From Cohnella cholangitidis (GTDB lineage: Bacteria > Bacillota > Bacilli > Paenibacillales > Paenibacillaceae): a stretch of 64,000 bases of DNA. Position numbers and translations under genes: made by a program. Position 1 is the stretch's first letter; every line of letters starts with the position of its first letter. Of the stretch, positions 35,136-43,805 are shown piece after piece. Below the pieces are notes generated by a model, which was not told the DNA's origin, made no database searches, and was given only the letters and a program-made list of their open reading frames with translations. The stretch spans positions 5,257,501 through 5,321,500 of the forward strand of contig NZ_CP041969.1 in assembly GCF_014107495.1 (NCBI RefSeq), given 5' to 3'.

Positions 35136-38100
35136 ATGAAAACTATGTTTAAGATGAAATGGCTTTCTAAAACGATGGCCGTTCTATTAGGGGCAACCTG
35201 GTTATTGCAAGCGAACGCGTCCGGCGTATCCGCCGAAATCGCCGCCGCTCACGTCTATCATAACCACATGCCGAATTTCTGGGCGTATTACGACGTCAAT
35301 CAATACGGCTCCACTCCCGTCGGGAGTCCGATCCGGTACGCGTACGACGGCGACGTCATTGCGCTCAAGCAAAATCCTCCGCAGGGCTATCCTTATTATT
35401 TGCCTAACGGAGCGATCATGCCGCACGACGATCTGGTATCCTACTATTCACATCATGCGAAGAAAGGAGCTTATCTGTCTTGGCCATGGAACGTAGCGAC
35501 AGATTTGCGCAACAATCATTCTCAAGCGCAGATGCACGTGACGATGTCGGGCGCGGTCGTCAATAACGTGAACAGCATCATTCAACGCGGCAACGTGTCC
35601 GACTATAACAACCCGAATTGGGGGCAGCCATGGCGGAATGCCTACAACAACCTCCTAACGACGAACGGGAAAAAAACGCTGGACCTGATCCATTTTACGG
35701 GTCATCACACGATGGGTCCTCTGGCAGGCAACGATTATATGTTGAAGGATTTGATCTACCAAGGCGCTACGCTCGCTCAGCCTTATTTTATGGGCAACAG
35801 CTATAAGTCGTCGAAAGGATTTTTCCCCACGGAGCTCGGTTTCTCGGAACGCATCATTCCGGTGCTGCAGAAGCTTGGCATTCAATGGTCGGTTATCGGG
35901 AACAACCATTTCTCCCGTACGCTGCGGGACTATCCGCTATTGAACAGTCCGGGTACCGATACGATGGTATCGCCTCCTAACCGCGCGGATTTGCAGAACA
36001 CAAGCAACGTCGGTTCTTGGGTAAGCCAAAATATGTTTAACGAGCAGCAGGTCGTTCATAACAAATATCCGTTCGCGTCCACGCCGCATTGGGTTCGTTA
36101 CGTAGACCCGGCTACGGGACAGGAATCGAAGGTCGTCGGCATCCCCGTCGCTCAAGCCGAGTCTTGGGAGGAGGGCTACAACGGAAGCACGAAAGCCACC
36201 GCGCTCAAGCCCTTCGAAGGAATATCGTCCCAGAAGCAGTTCTTCGTTGTCGCTCATGACGGGGACAACAACATGGGACGCGCCGGCTCGGAAGAAACTT
36301 GGCGCAACGCGGGCAACGTTACGTATACCGATACCGGGGTAAAAGGAATGGGAATAGACGAGTATCTTCGCACGAATCTTCCGGCGGCGAACGACGTCGT
36401 TCACGTGCAAGACGGATCTTGGATCGATACGAGAGATTCTTCTTCCGATCCGACTTGGTACCACTGGCATTTGCCTTTCGGCATATGGAAATCGCAATTC
36501 TCAAGCTTCAACCAGGTAAATCAGACGTCTTTCGCGCCAAAGAAAAACCTATCCGGAATCGACGACGGTATGACGGTATCGTTCGAATACGGATATCACT
36601 ACCTGGAGCGTAATTTCGCCTTGCTGCAAGCCGCATTGAACTATGCGAAGACGGCGGAGCAAATTTGGCTGGAGGAGCATCCGAACTATTGGCAGCCGAC
36701 TACCGCGTTGGATAATGAAGTTACGTATCCCGGGAACCAGTTAAATCCTTGGATGCTATCGTTCCCGGTCAAAGGGAACGCCGCCAACGATTACGCGGGA
36801 GGCGCCAATCCGGCGGAGCTGGCGTGGTATTTCCTGTTGCCGGCGATGGATTCGGGCTTCGGTTATTATGACGAGAACGTGGACGATAACGTTAAACCGA
36901 CTCTGTCGTTTAATCAGTCTTTGTTTTTCTCCAAACCTTACGTTCAGGCTAAGCTAGCCAAAGATAAGGTCGGTCCTTCCGTCTGGTGGCCGCAAAGATA
37001 TCCGTATAACCCGGGCAGCGCGAACATAAGCAAAGCGGAAGGATGGACGCTTCATCACTTCAACAATTCATTCGCCATCTATACGTATGCTTATGACACG
37101 AGCGGAATTCAGGATATCAAAGTCAAAGTGAGAGCGCATACAAGCAAGGTTGCCGACGCTTCGGACAACACGTTCAAGGTGTACGATCCGGCGGCGCTTC
37201 AGGCGGCGGGCGTGCCAGGGATCGATACGTCCAAGGTTGGCGCTTGGACGGAATATCCGATGAACGCGCGCGACCTGACGCCGGACATCAACGGAGTGGA
37301 TTGGCAGCCGAGCGGCAAGGCCGTCATGGCGAAGGTGCCGGCACAGGAAATCGGCAATCTGTACTACTCGTATATCAATGATTACCGCGATCAATTGTTG
37401 GATTATTATATCGAAGCAACCGACTCTAAAGGAAACGTTACCCGAAGCGAGATCCAGCAAGTATACGTCGGGGCTGGCAAGTACAATCTCGTAGGCGGCA
37501 AATACGTCGAAGACGTGCAAGGGTCGATCACGGGCACGCATCCGTTCATCACCGATCAACCCGTTATTCCGGACGACGAAGCGCCAAGCGTACCGACCCA
37601 GGTAAGCGCGCAAACGATTAACGCTTCGTCCATTCAAGTGTCTTGGAGTCCGTCTACGGATAACGTGGGGGTTACGGGTTACGAAGTGTACCGTAACGGA
37701 ACGAAGGTAGGTACGACGGCGAATGCCTCGTATACGGATAACGGCCTAGCGGGAAGCACGACTTATTCCTATACCGTTAAAGCTTATGACGCGAAAGGCA
37801 ACCGTTCGGATTTCAGCACCCCGCCCGCAACGGCCACGACGCCTCAAGGAAATAACGTCACCATTTATTACAAACAAGGCTTCACAACGCCATATATTCA
37901 CTATCGGCCGGTCGGAGGGACTTGGACGACTTCTCCGGGAGCCGCCATCCCGGCTTCGGAGCTGCCAGGGTACCATAAGATCACGATTAACATCGGTGCC
38001 GCTACGCAACTTGAAGCATGTTTCAACAACGGCAGCGGTACATGGGATAGCAATAATTCGCAGAACTATCTGTTCGGCACGGGAACTTGGACGTACACGC

Positions 38101-39587
38101 CAACGGGGAATATCGTAGCGGGTGCGCCGATCGTGGATACGGAAGCTCCTTCCGTTCCGCAGAACGTGACGGCTCAAGCTTCGTCGGCAAGCAGCGCAAG
38201 CGTCTCTTGGAGCGCTTCTACCGATAATGTCGGGGTCACGGGTTATGAAGTGTTCAGGAACGGCGCCAAAGTCGGCTCGACGACAGGCGCGACCGCTTAT
38301 TCCGACAGCGGACTTACGGGGGGAACAACGTACTCTTATACCGTGAAGGCGTTCGATGCCGCGGGTAACCGCTCCGCGATCAGCGATCCGCCTGCGACAG
38401 TAACGACGCCTGCCGGAAATAGCGTCACGATCTATTACAAGAAAGGGTTCACGACTCCGTACATTCATTATCGTCCGGCAGGAGGCGTCTGGACGACCTC
38501 TCCGGGAGTCGCCATTCCGGCATCGGAAGTACCGGGATATAACAAGATCACGATCAATATCGGTTCGGCGAGCCAGCTGGAAGCCTGCTTCAACAATGGA
38601 AGCGGGACATGGGATAGCAATAATTCGCAGAACTATCTGTTCGGTACGGGTACATGGACGTATACGCCGACGGGTAACATCGTTTCGGGCCCTCCTTCTC
38701 TTCCGGAGAACGAACCGCCGACCGTTCCGCAGAACGTGGCGGCGACAGCGTTGTCGGCTACCTCGGCTAACGTCACTTGGAGCGCTTCGACCGATAACGT
38801 CGGGGTAACGGGTTATGAAGTGTTCCGTGACGGAACGCTAGTAGGGACGACAGCCGCAACGACTTACACGAATACGGGACTTGCGCCTTCTACGACCTAT
38901 AACTATACCGTGAAAGCTTATGATGCGGTTGGCAATAAGTCGGCGGCAAGCACGCCGGCGGCATCCGTAACGACGCTCGCCGGCGGAGGGAATAACGTCA
39001 CGATTTACTACAAGAACTCTTCGTTCGCGAACTCTTATATTCATTACAAGCTGGACAACGCGACGACATGGACGGCGTTGCCGGGAAGCCAGATGCAAAC
39101 CTCCGCTTATCCGGGATACGCAAGCATCACGATCGATCTCGGCAGCGCAACGGGATTAACCGCGGCGTTCAATAACGGAAGCGGTGCCTGGGATAGCAAT
39201 GGAGGCAACAATTACTCTTTTGCTTCGGGAACTTGGAGCTTAGTCAATGGCAACAAAACATCCGGCACGCCGCAAGCGGACGGAGTTACCTTCCGTGTAA
39301 CCGTGCCTTCCTCGACCCCCGCGAACGGTCCGGTTTATTTGACGGGCTCGTTCAACAGCTGGAATGCGGCGGATTCCGCTTATCAATTAACGAAAGGAAC
39401 GGACGGCGTCTATTCGATCACGTTAAGCTTACCGGCAGGGACGGCCGTTCAATACAAGCTGACCAGGGGAACGTGGGCGTCGGTGGAAGCGAACTCGAAC
39501 GGCAGCGATATCGCCAACCGTACGTTAACACCGGCCGGCGGTGCTCAAACCGTTAACTTAACCGTTCAGCGCTGGAAGGATCAATAG
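35136..39587 (+). CDS. Secreted GH119 alpha-amylase with FN3, CBM25 and CBM20 modules (IgtZ-like)
   Basis: A 1483-residue secreted enzyme. Signal peptide to about residue 34. The catalytic part starts with HVYHNHMP, like region 1 of GH57/GH119. It has GFFPTELGFSE with Glu233 and VVAHDGDNN with Asp375. These correspond, with an offset of two, to the proposed catalytic pair Glu231/Asp373 of IgtZ, the founding GH119 enzyme. The central region (about 640-800) looks beta-rich. Then come FN3-CBM25 (811-997), FN3-CBM25 (999-1189), FN3-CBM25 (1191-1375) and CBM20 (1380-1483). Modules are nearly identical in protein to those of the GH13 neighbour but differ at synonymous sites. It should hydrolyse starch in cooperation with the GH13 enzyme. 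Confidence 0.88.
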   Translation: MKTMFKMKWLSKTMAVLLGATWLLQANASGVSAEIAAAHVYHNHMPNFWAYYDVNQYGSTPVGSPIRYAYDGDVIALKQNPPQGYPYYLPNGAIMPHDDLVSYYSHHAKKGAYLSWPWNVATDLRNNHSQAQMHVTMSGAVVNNVNSIIQRGNVSDYNNPNWGQPWRNAYNNLLTTNGKKTLDLIHFTGHHTMGPLAGNDYMLKDLIYQGATLAQPYFMGNSYKSSKGFFPTELGFSERIIPVLQKLGIQWSVIGNNHFSRTLRDYPLLNSPGTDTMVSPPNRADLQNTSNVGSWVSQNMFNEQQVVHNKYPFASTPHWVRYVDPATGQESKVVGIPVAQAESWEEGYNGSTKATALKPFEGISSQKQFFVVAHDGDNNMGRAGSEETWRNAGNVTYTDTGVKGMGIDEYLRTNLPAANDVVHVQDGSWIDTRDSSSDPTWYHWHLPFGIWKSQFSSFNQVNQTSFAPKKNLSGIDDGMTVSFEYGYHYLERNFALLQAALNYAKTAEQIWLEEHPNYWQPTTALDNEVTYPGNQLNPWMLSFPVKGNAANDYAGGANPAELAWYFLLPAMDSGFGYYDENVDDNVKPTLSFNQSLFFSKPYVQAKLAKDKVGPSVWWPQRYPYNPGSANISKAEGWTLHHFNNSFAIYTYAYDTSGIQDIKVKVRAHTSKVADASDNTFKVYDPAALQAAGVPGIDTSKVGAWTEYPMNARDLTPDINGVDWQPSGKAVMAKVPAQEIGNLYYSYINDYRDQLLDYYIEATDSKGNVTRSEIQQVYVGAGKYNLVGGKYVEDVQGSITGTHPFITDQPVIPDDEAPSVPTQVSAQTINASSIQVSWSPSTDNVGVTGYEVYRNGTKVGTTANASYTDNGLAGSTTYSYTVKAYDAKGNRSDFSTPPATATTPQGNNVTIYYKQGFTTPYIHYRPVGGTWTTSPGAAIPASELPGYHKITINIGAATQLEACFNNGSGTWDSNNSQNYLFGTGTWTYTPTGNIVAGAPIVDTEAPSVPQNVTAQASSASSASVSWSASTDNVGVTGYEVFRNGAKVGSTTGATAYSDSGLTGGTTYSYTVKAFDAAGNRSAISDPPATVTTPAGNSVTIYYKKGFTTPYIHYRPAGGVWTTSPGVAIPASEVPGYNKITINIGSASQLEACFNNGSGTWDSNNSQNYLFGTGTWTYTPTGNIVSGPPSLPENEPPTVPQNVAATALSATSANVTWSASTDNVGVTGYEVFRDGTLVGTTAATTYTNTGLAPSTTYNYTVKAYDAVGNKSAASTPAASVTTLAGGGNNVTIYYKNSSFANSYIHYKLDNATTWTALPGSQMQTSAYPGYASITIDLGSATGLTAAFNNGSGAWDSNGGNNYSFASGTWSLVNGNKTSGTPQADGVTFRVTVPSSTPANGPVYLTGSFNSWNAADSAYQLTKGTDGVYSITLSLPAGTAVQYKLTRGTWASVEANSNGSDIANRTLTPAGGAQTVNLTVQRWKDQ

Positions 39588-39596
39588 ACTTATAGA

Positions 39597-39630
39597 AGGA
39601 GTCTCGGGCTGGAAATCCCGAGACTCCTTT
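39597..39630 (+). terminator. Terminator after the GH119 gene
   Basis: Perfect 12-bp stem AGGAGTCTCGGG (39597-39608) / CCCGAGACTCCT (39617-39628) followed by TT. Confidence 0.8.
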
Positions 39631-39693
39631 ACAAACCTAGTCATTCGTGATATATTATTATTCTGACTTGGTTGCCAATGTGGTCAGAAACGT

Positions 39694-39780
39694 GCGGTCG
39701 TGGCGGAATTGGCAGACGCGCTAGATTCAGGTTCTAGTGGTGTAACAGCCGTGGAGGTTCGAGTCCTCTCGACCGCACCA
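39694..39780 (+). tRNA. tRNA-Leu (anticodon CAG), second identical copy
   Basis: All 87 bases equal the copy at 6068-6154, including encoded CCA. Flanking sequences differ, with its own upstream region (TATATTATTATT around 39651) and its own terminator. Confidence 0.95.
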
Positions 39781-39796
39781 ACCTATACGATGAACG

Positions 39797-39824
39797 AGCT
39801 CTGGATGTATCCAGAGCTTTTTTG
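39797..39824 (+). terminator. Terminator of second tRNA-Leu
   Basis: AGCTCTGGAT (39797-39806), loop GT, ATCCAGAGCT (39809-39818), then TTTTTT. Confidence 0.85.
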
Positions 39825-39981
39825 CGTTTAAGAACATGGGTAATAATGCCTCCGGGTTACTTTCTATCCGTACGTTTGAATGGATTAACGGAAAATTAGA
39901 CGTGGAAATGGTTAAATGGACAAACCTTATTTCCTCCTCCTCCATAGATTGAATTATCAAACATAAAGGAGGAAATCAAAT

Positions 39982-40497
39982 TTGATCAGAAGAACGACAA
40001 GGAAATATGCAGCCAAGCCTAGACTCGTCAAAAGAACAAGAAAACTCGCGGCAAAACCTAAACCCTATCTTAAACCAAGACGCGTAGGCGCAAGGCTGCT
40101 CGATCCGCAGCTTCAAGTGTTTACGGGTCCGAACTTAACCGGACTCAGCAGAACCTACAGGGGTAATCTCGGAATTCGGAATTTGTCTAGGGTCGGTTTG
40201 AACGACAATATCGAGAGCTTGCGACTAACGAATGCGCCCGGATCCGCCGTTTTGTTCAGGGAATCCAATTACCAAGGGGATTTCGAAATCTTCACGGCCA
40301 ATACGACGGTGAACGATCTTACCGATCTCAACTTCGACAACGAAGCATCGTCGCTAGTCGTCACTTCTACGCCTCTAACAATCGCCGATGTCCAAACGAT
40401 TCAAGCTCAAGGCCTGACTGGCAATAACTTTGGTGAAATTCTTAGAGCCGTAAGGATCGCAAGAATTCGCCGCGCGGCAAAACGCAGACGCAAATAA
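39982..40497 (+). CDS. Beta/gamma-crystallin domain protein with basic tails
   Basis: A 171-residue protein from a TTG start with AAGGAGGA upstream. Residues 1-40 are extremely Lys/Arg-rich. Residues about 44-135 form a two-motif beta/gamma-crystallin domain. Each motif carries a calcium-site signature of the family (N/D-N/D-x-x-S/T-S), seen as NDNIESL and DNEASSL, with Greek-key text LQVFTGPNLTG and AVLFRESNYQG. The last 25 residues are again basic (RIARIRRAAKRRRK). Microbial beta/gamma-crystallins bind Ca2+ and often are stress or surface proteins. The basic tails suggest binding to DNA or anionic polymers, perhaps in the spore. No signal peptide. Confidence 0.8.
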   Translation: MIRRTTRKYAAKPRLVKRTRKLAAKPKPYLKPRRVGARLLDPQLQVFTGPNLTGLSRTYRGNLGIRNLSRVGLNDNIESLRLTNAPGSAVLFRESNYQGDFEIFTANTTVNDLTDLNFDNEASSLVVTSTPLTIADVQTIQAQGLTGNNFGEILRAVRIARIRRAAKRRRK

Positions 40498-40509
40498 AAA
40501 AGCAGGCAT

Positions 40510-40552
40510 AAGACAAATGGGACGAGCCTTCCCGGGCAGTCCCGTTTGTCTT
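40510..40552 (+). terminator. Hairpin after the crystallin gene
   Basis: AAGACAAATGGGAC (40510-40523) pairs with GTCCCGTTTGTCTT (40539-40552), with one T-G wobble. No long T run. Confidence 0.6.
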
Positions 40553-40569
40553 GGCGCGGTTGTGGCATA

Positions 40570-40825
40570 ATGGATTCATACGGTAGATGGAAGGGGTTAG
40601 CCACATTGCTGCAATTCTCAAGAACTCCGTTAGCCGATCAAATAGCGGACTTGATAGCTACGGCGCGCGGAGATAAGAAAGCGACGCTGGTCATTACGAA
40701 CGGGACGTTAGTAAACGTTTGTTCAGGCGAAATCCTCAAAGGCATGAGCGCTAAGAATTTCCGATAAAGGCCTCGTGCGAATCTCCTCCGAGGGCATTCA
40801 ACTCGTGCCTTTGTTTAGCGAATAG
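40570..40825 (+). pseudogene. Adenine deaminase remnant with internal deletion
   Basis: The frame from 40570 reads IADLIATARGDKKATLVITNG, then TLVNVCSGEILKGMS, the N-terminus of adenine deaminase (Ade), and stops at 40767. From about 40751, in another frame, ALRISDKGLVRIS and IQLVPLFSE up to a stop at 40825 match the typical C-terminal end (LTDKGL-like) of Ade. About 500 residues including the metal site are missing. This is a decayed gene that lost its middle; deamination of adenine is not expected. A small protein from the first frame (up to 66 aa) could still be made but is unlikely to act. Confidence 0.6.
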
Positions 40826-40855
40826 AATAAAAATAACCGAGTGTACGATATAGAG

Positions 40856-40901
40856 ACGGAATGGAGAAGGCATGGCGCCAAACTCCACTCCGTTTTTTTT
40901 T
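40856..40901 (+). terminator. Terminator downstream of the ade remnant
   Basis: ACGGAATGGAG (40856-40866) pairs with CTCCACTCCGT (40883-40893), one mismatch, then a run of nine Ts. Probably the surviving terminator of the former ade gene. Confidence 0.8.
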
Positions 40902-41029
40902 AGTCGCGCAATCACGGTTTCAATTCGTATCCTATCCCACCGAAATGATCCTTCCATACAATAAAGTGCGTACTTTTCAAAAGAAAAGGGGGTTGATAAT
41001 CTAGTTGAAAAAGGAGTTGAGGCGCAATC

Positions 41030-42445
41030 ATGTCGCAATATCGTTTATCACTGGGAGATCTCGGCATTAACTGGGGAACGGCTATCGATATCGAAGAACG
41101 GGTAGGCTACCCTTCCAACGTTTCCGTAAAACGCTCTGATTCGGACGGGGTGTGGGATTGGGATTTGCCCGATGGAATCTATCGCGCCAAAGACATCGTT
41201 CGGGAGTTAGGGACGCTTCTTGAGGCCATACATGTTCAGCTTGGAGCGGCTGCGGATGCCGAGGCCTTGTTAAGCAATATTCAAGCGACTTTGGCCGTTG
41301 CCGGCAGAGAAACTTCCTTACCCGTCGGATCGCTCATTATTGAGGATAAAGCTAGAAACGAGCTCTCCCGGCAAGCGGACCGCATCGGGACTATCCTTAC
41401 GGGCTGGGCACGGGAATTCAATTCGCGGCAATTGGCGTTAAAGAAGTACGGAGAAACGGTTCTAGGCAGCTTGGTATTTAGGAGTCGGTGCGATCATCAC
41501 CTATGGACGCATAAAGTCACGGACCTGTTGACCGGACCTTCGGGAGGACCGGCGGTCATGCAGTTATTTAACGAGTATTTGCATCAAATCGTACTCCTGA
41601 GGGATGCGCTTATCCCGTTCGATAATTGGGGAGAAGTGCCGATCGAGCTCCGCGATAGAAGGGTGAAAGGATTGCGCGAAATGGAGCAAGCCCATTCGGG
41701 ATTTATCGCCGAAATCATGGTCAGGCCGATATCTCATCAAACCCTCGTGCGTTATGCCCAAAGCGTGCTAGGTACAAGTTTGACTACGGCAGGTTACGGA
41801 TTTCAATACCGTCTTGGCACGATCATTCCGGCTAGCTTGGCTGTACCCCTAGCGGAAGCTCCGGCTTATCTGCTCCGTTGGTATCCGGTACGGACGGTTG
41901 AGGCCGATTCGAATGACGGTCAAGCCGAATTCGCATTCGATTATGCTTACCCGGATTACTATTCAGCGCCTCGAAGCCATGCGGGTTCAGGAACGCCTGT
42001 CGTTCGTCTCGGGGGAAGAACGAGGCGGGAGTCCGGATCCATTGGCGAAGCGTATCTCAGGATTGCCGGCAGGGAAGCAGACCGAGTTGTGCTGGATTAC
42101 GGGTTTCGTATCGATTCAACCGACTATTCCGTAGACCTAGGGCAGGCATTGCGGGGACATCGGTTCAAATATCGCCCGCAGAAAGGCGAAAGCGACTTAA
42201 CGCGTATCAACAACTCGGACATTTTCAGCCATGATGCAACGGATATACTGAGGTTGACGGATCTTGTCACCTGCGACTCGGGCATTCATCTGATTGACAC
42301 GGGCGGCAATGAACTCGTAAGATGGGCGCTTCTAGGCAAGCTCTATCCCGAGAACGTCATCGTGCTTGATCGCGGAGATTCAGAGGAGATCGCGTTATCC
42401 GAGCGGGCAGGCAAAGGATTCGGCGCGAAGTTTCTCATTCATTAA
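41030..42445 (+). CDS. Hypothetical protein, family not recognised
   Basis: A 471-residue soluble protein with no signal peptide or obvious membrane segment. The first 200 residues are mainly helical (DIVRELGTLLEAIHVQLG; ELSRQADRIGTILTGWAREF), the middle has basic/aromatic segments, and the C-terminal third looks beta-rich (RHVxxPQKGESDLTRINNSDI...). No metal or nucleotide motif is obvious. ATG with AAGGAG and GAGG upstream. Single gene between the ade remnant terminator and the convergent HxlR gene. Coding is supported by length and codon use; function is unknown. Confidence 0.65.
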   Translation: MSQYRLSLGDLGINWGTAIDIEERVGYPSNVSVKRSDSDGVWDWDLPDGIYRAKDIVRELGTLLEAIHVQLGAAADAEALLSNIQATLAVAGRETSLPVGSLIIEDKARNELSRQADRIGTILTGWAREFNSRQLALKKYGETVLGSLVFRSRCDHHLWTHKVTDLLTGPSGGPAVMQLFNEYLHQIVLLRDALIPFDNWGEVPIELRDRRVKGLREMEQAHSGFIAEIMVRPISHQTLVRYAQSVLGTSLTTAGYGFQYRLGTIIPASLAVPLAEAPAYLLRWYPVRTVEADSNDGQAEFAFDYAYPDYYSAPRSHAGSGTPVVRLGGRTRRESGSIGEAYLRIAGREADRVVLDYGFRIDSTDYSVDLGQALRGHRFKYRPQKGESDLTRINNSDIFSHDATDILRLTDLVTCDSGIHLIDTGGNELVRWALLGKLYPENVIVLDRGDSEEIALSERAGKGFGAKFLIH

Positions 42446-42482
42446 GGAAGAGGAATCGGCCTGGCAGAGGCATAGCGCAGAA

Positions 42483-42854
42483 TTAGGCATGTTTATTTTC
42501 CGAATCCAACGGCGAACCGTTGATGCTATCGATATACTCAGCGCCGTAAGTACAGAGCATTTGCAGCATAGGAACTAGCCGAAGTCCTTGTTCGGACAGA
42601 TAATATTCGACTTTAGGAGGAATGACCGCATACGCTTTACGGACGATCAAGCCGTCGTTTTCCAAATCCCTAAGCTGCATCGTTAACATTTTTTGGGTTG
42701 CCCCGGGCATTAGCTTCTGCAATTCGTTAAAACGGAACGTATTATCGGACAAATAACTTAAAATGAGGATTTTCCACTTGCCGCTAATTAAGTCCAGCAT
42801 CACTTCGGATGTGCATCGGTACTCATTATTTCTGAATTGAATCAACGGGTCCAC
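42483..42854 (-). CDS. HxlR-family transcriptional regulator
   Basis: A 123-residue winged-helix regulator. It has the family pattern: Cys in YRCTSEVMLDLISGKWKILIL, FNELQKLMPGATQKMLTMQLRDLENDGLI (HTH and wing) and VEYYLSEQGLRLVPML. HxlR proteins often respond to aldehydes or redox stress through this Cys. It is convergent with the 41030 gene and divergent from fur (167 bases between starts); the target is unknown. Confidence 0.9.
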   Translation of the reverse strand: MDPLIQFRNNEYRCTSEVMLDLISGKWKILILSYLSDNTFRFNELQKLMPGATQKMLTMQLRDLENDGLIVRKAYAVIPPKVEYYLSEQGLRLVPMLQMLCTYGAEYIDSINGSPLDSENKHA

Positions 42855-43021
42855 CTCATTCCATAAAGTTAAGTAATTAACTGTGATTAATAGGGATTAT
42901 AACAAAGGCAAGAGGCTGCTTCAAGTCGGCACTGCTGTTTCGTTTTTGATTTTTCGCCTCGATTCCGCTATGATTAACGGATACGGACTTATGTCGTTTG
43001 AAAGCGGAGGTGTCCAGCAAG

Positions 43022-43504
43022 ATGAATATCGTGGAACAAATCGACAAGATTAACCGCCAACTGACGGTCAAAGGCTTTAAATTAACTCCTCAACGCGAAA
43101 TTACGGTTAAGGTGTTGCTCGAGAACGAGAAGGATCATTTGAGCGCCGAAGACGTGTTCATTCTGGTGAGGAAAAAATTTCCCGATATCGGTCTAGCTAC
43201 GGTATACCGTACGCTGGAACTGCTTGCGGAATTGCATATCGTACAGAAGATGAACTTCGGGGACGGCGTGGCCCGATTCGATCTTCGCATGGAAGGGCAC
43301 GAGCACATGCACCATCATCTTATCTGCAAAGTGTGCGGCGCACTTGAGGAAATCGAAGAGGACTGGCTAACGGACTTGGAGCAAAAAATCGCGCTCGAAT
43401 ACGGTTTCCAAGTAACTGATCATCGTCTGGATTTCAGGGGCGTATACCAAGCGTGCAAAAACAACAGCAAACCTTGCAAAAGGGTTGGGCGAGCGGTGTC
43501 CTGA
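43022..43504 (+). CDS. fur: Fur-family metal-responsive regulator
   Basis: A 160-residue Fur-type repressor. The winged helix is GFKLTPQREITVKVLLENEKDHLSAEDVF...GLATVYRTLELL; the metal-binding part contains EGHEHMHHHLICKVCG with the first CxxC, then a second Cys pair (QACKNNSKPC). The spacing of the second pair differs from the standard CxxC. It is more like Fur than PerR or Zur, but this cannot be proven by eye. ATG start follows GGAGGTG at about 11 bases. Followed by a strong terminator. Confidence 0.75.
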   Translation: MNIVEQIDKINRQLTVKGFKLTPQREITVKVLLENEKDHLSAEDVFILVRKKFPDIGLATVYRTLELLAELHIVQKMNFGDGVARFDLRMEGHEHMHHHLICKVCGALEEIEEDWLTDLEQKIALEYGFQVTDHRLDFRGVYQACKNNSKPCKRVGRAVS

Positions 43505-43522
43505 TCCGAATGTATGCATACA

Positions 43523-43560
43523 ACAACCCCCGGAGGCAGAGCCTTCGGGGGTTGTCTTAT
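43523..43560 (+). terminator. Terminator after fur
   Basis: ACAACCCCCGGAGGC (43523-43537) pairs with GCCTTCGGGGGTTGT (43541-43555) around an AGA loop; one G-T pair inside. Confidence 0.8.
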
Positions 43561-43642
43561 CCAATGGGATCCATTTTAATTTCGGGATAGCTTGTCTTCA
43601 AAAGTCGAAAAACGGCGATATGCGGAATTTAATTAACGACAA

Positions 43643-43670
43643 ACCCGCCATTCCGTGGGGACTGGCGGGT
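43643..43670 (-). terminator. Terminator of the YjcZ-type gene
   Basis: ACCCGCCA (43643-43650) pairs with TGGCGGGT (43663-43670). On the minus strand it is followed by TTGTCG, a weak U run. Confidence 0.55.
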
Positions 43671-43688
43671 AAGAAAAGCCTTTACTCA

Positions 43689-43805
43689 TTAATATCCGGC
43701 GCGCAAGATGATCACCAAGAGGACGAAAAGTACAAGTGCGAAAGCAGCAGCACCCATTCCGCCACCACCGTAGCCGCAACCTTCACCTGCAACAGGGTAT
43801 CCCAA
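43689..43805 (-). CDS. YjcZ-family sporulation-type small protein
   Basis: A 38-residue ORF reading MGYPVAGEGCGYGGGGMG, then a hydrophobic AAAFALVLFVLLVIILRAGY. The Gly/Tyr-rich start and FALVLFVLLVII helix are the signature of YjcZ/YrhK-type small spore proteins in Bacillaceae and Paenibacillaceae. TTG start with GGTGGTG about 6 bases upstream; GTG codons at 43814 and 43817 are alternatives. It is likely made in the mother cell or forespore; a short CATATATGA sequence about 30 bases upstream could be a sporulation-type -10. Confidence 0.7.
   Translation of the reverse strand: MGYPVAGEGCGYGGGGMGAAAFALVLFVLLVIILRAGY

Noticed and set aside
33344..39587. Tandem DNA repeat array
   Set aside because: The repetition comes from FN3/CBM25 protein modules with diverged synonymous sites, not from a DNA repeat or CRISPR.
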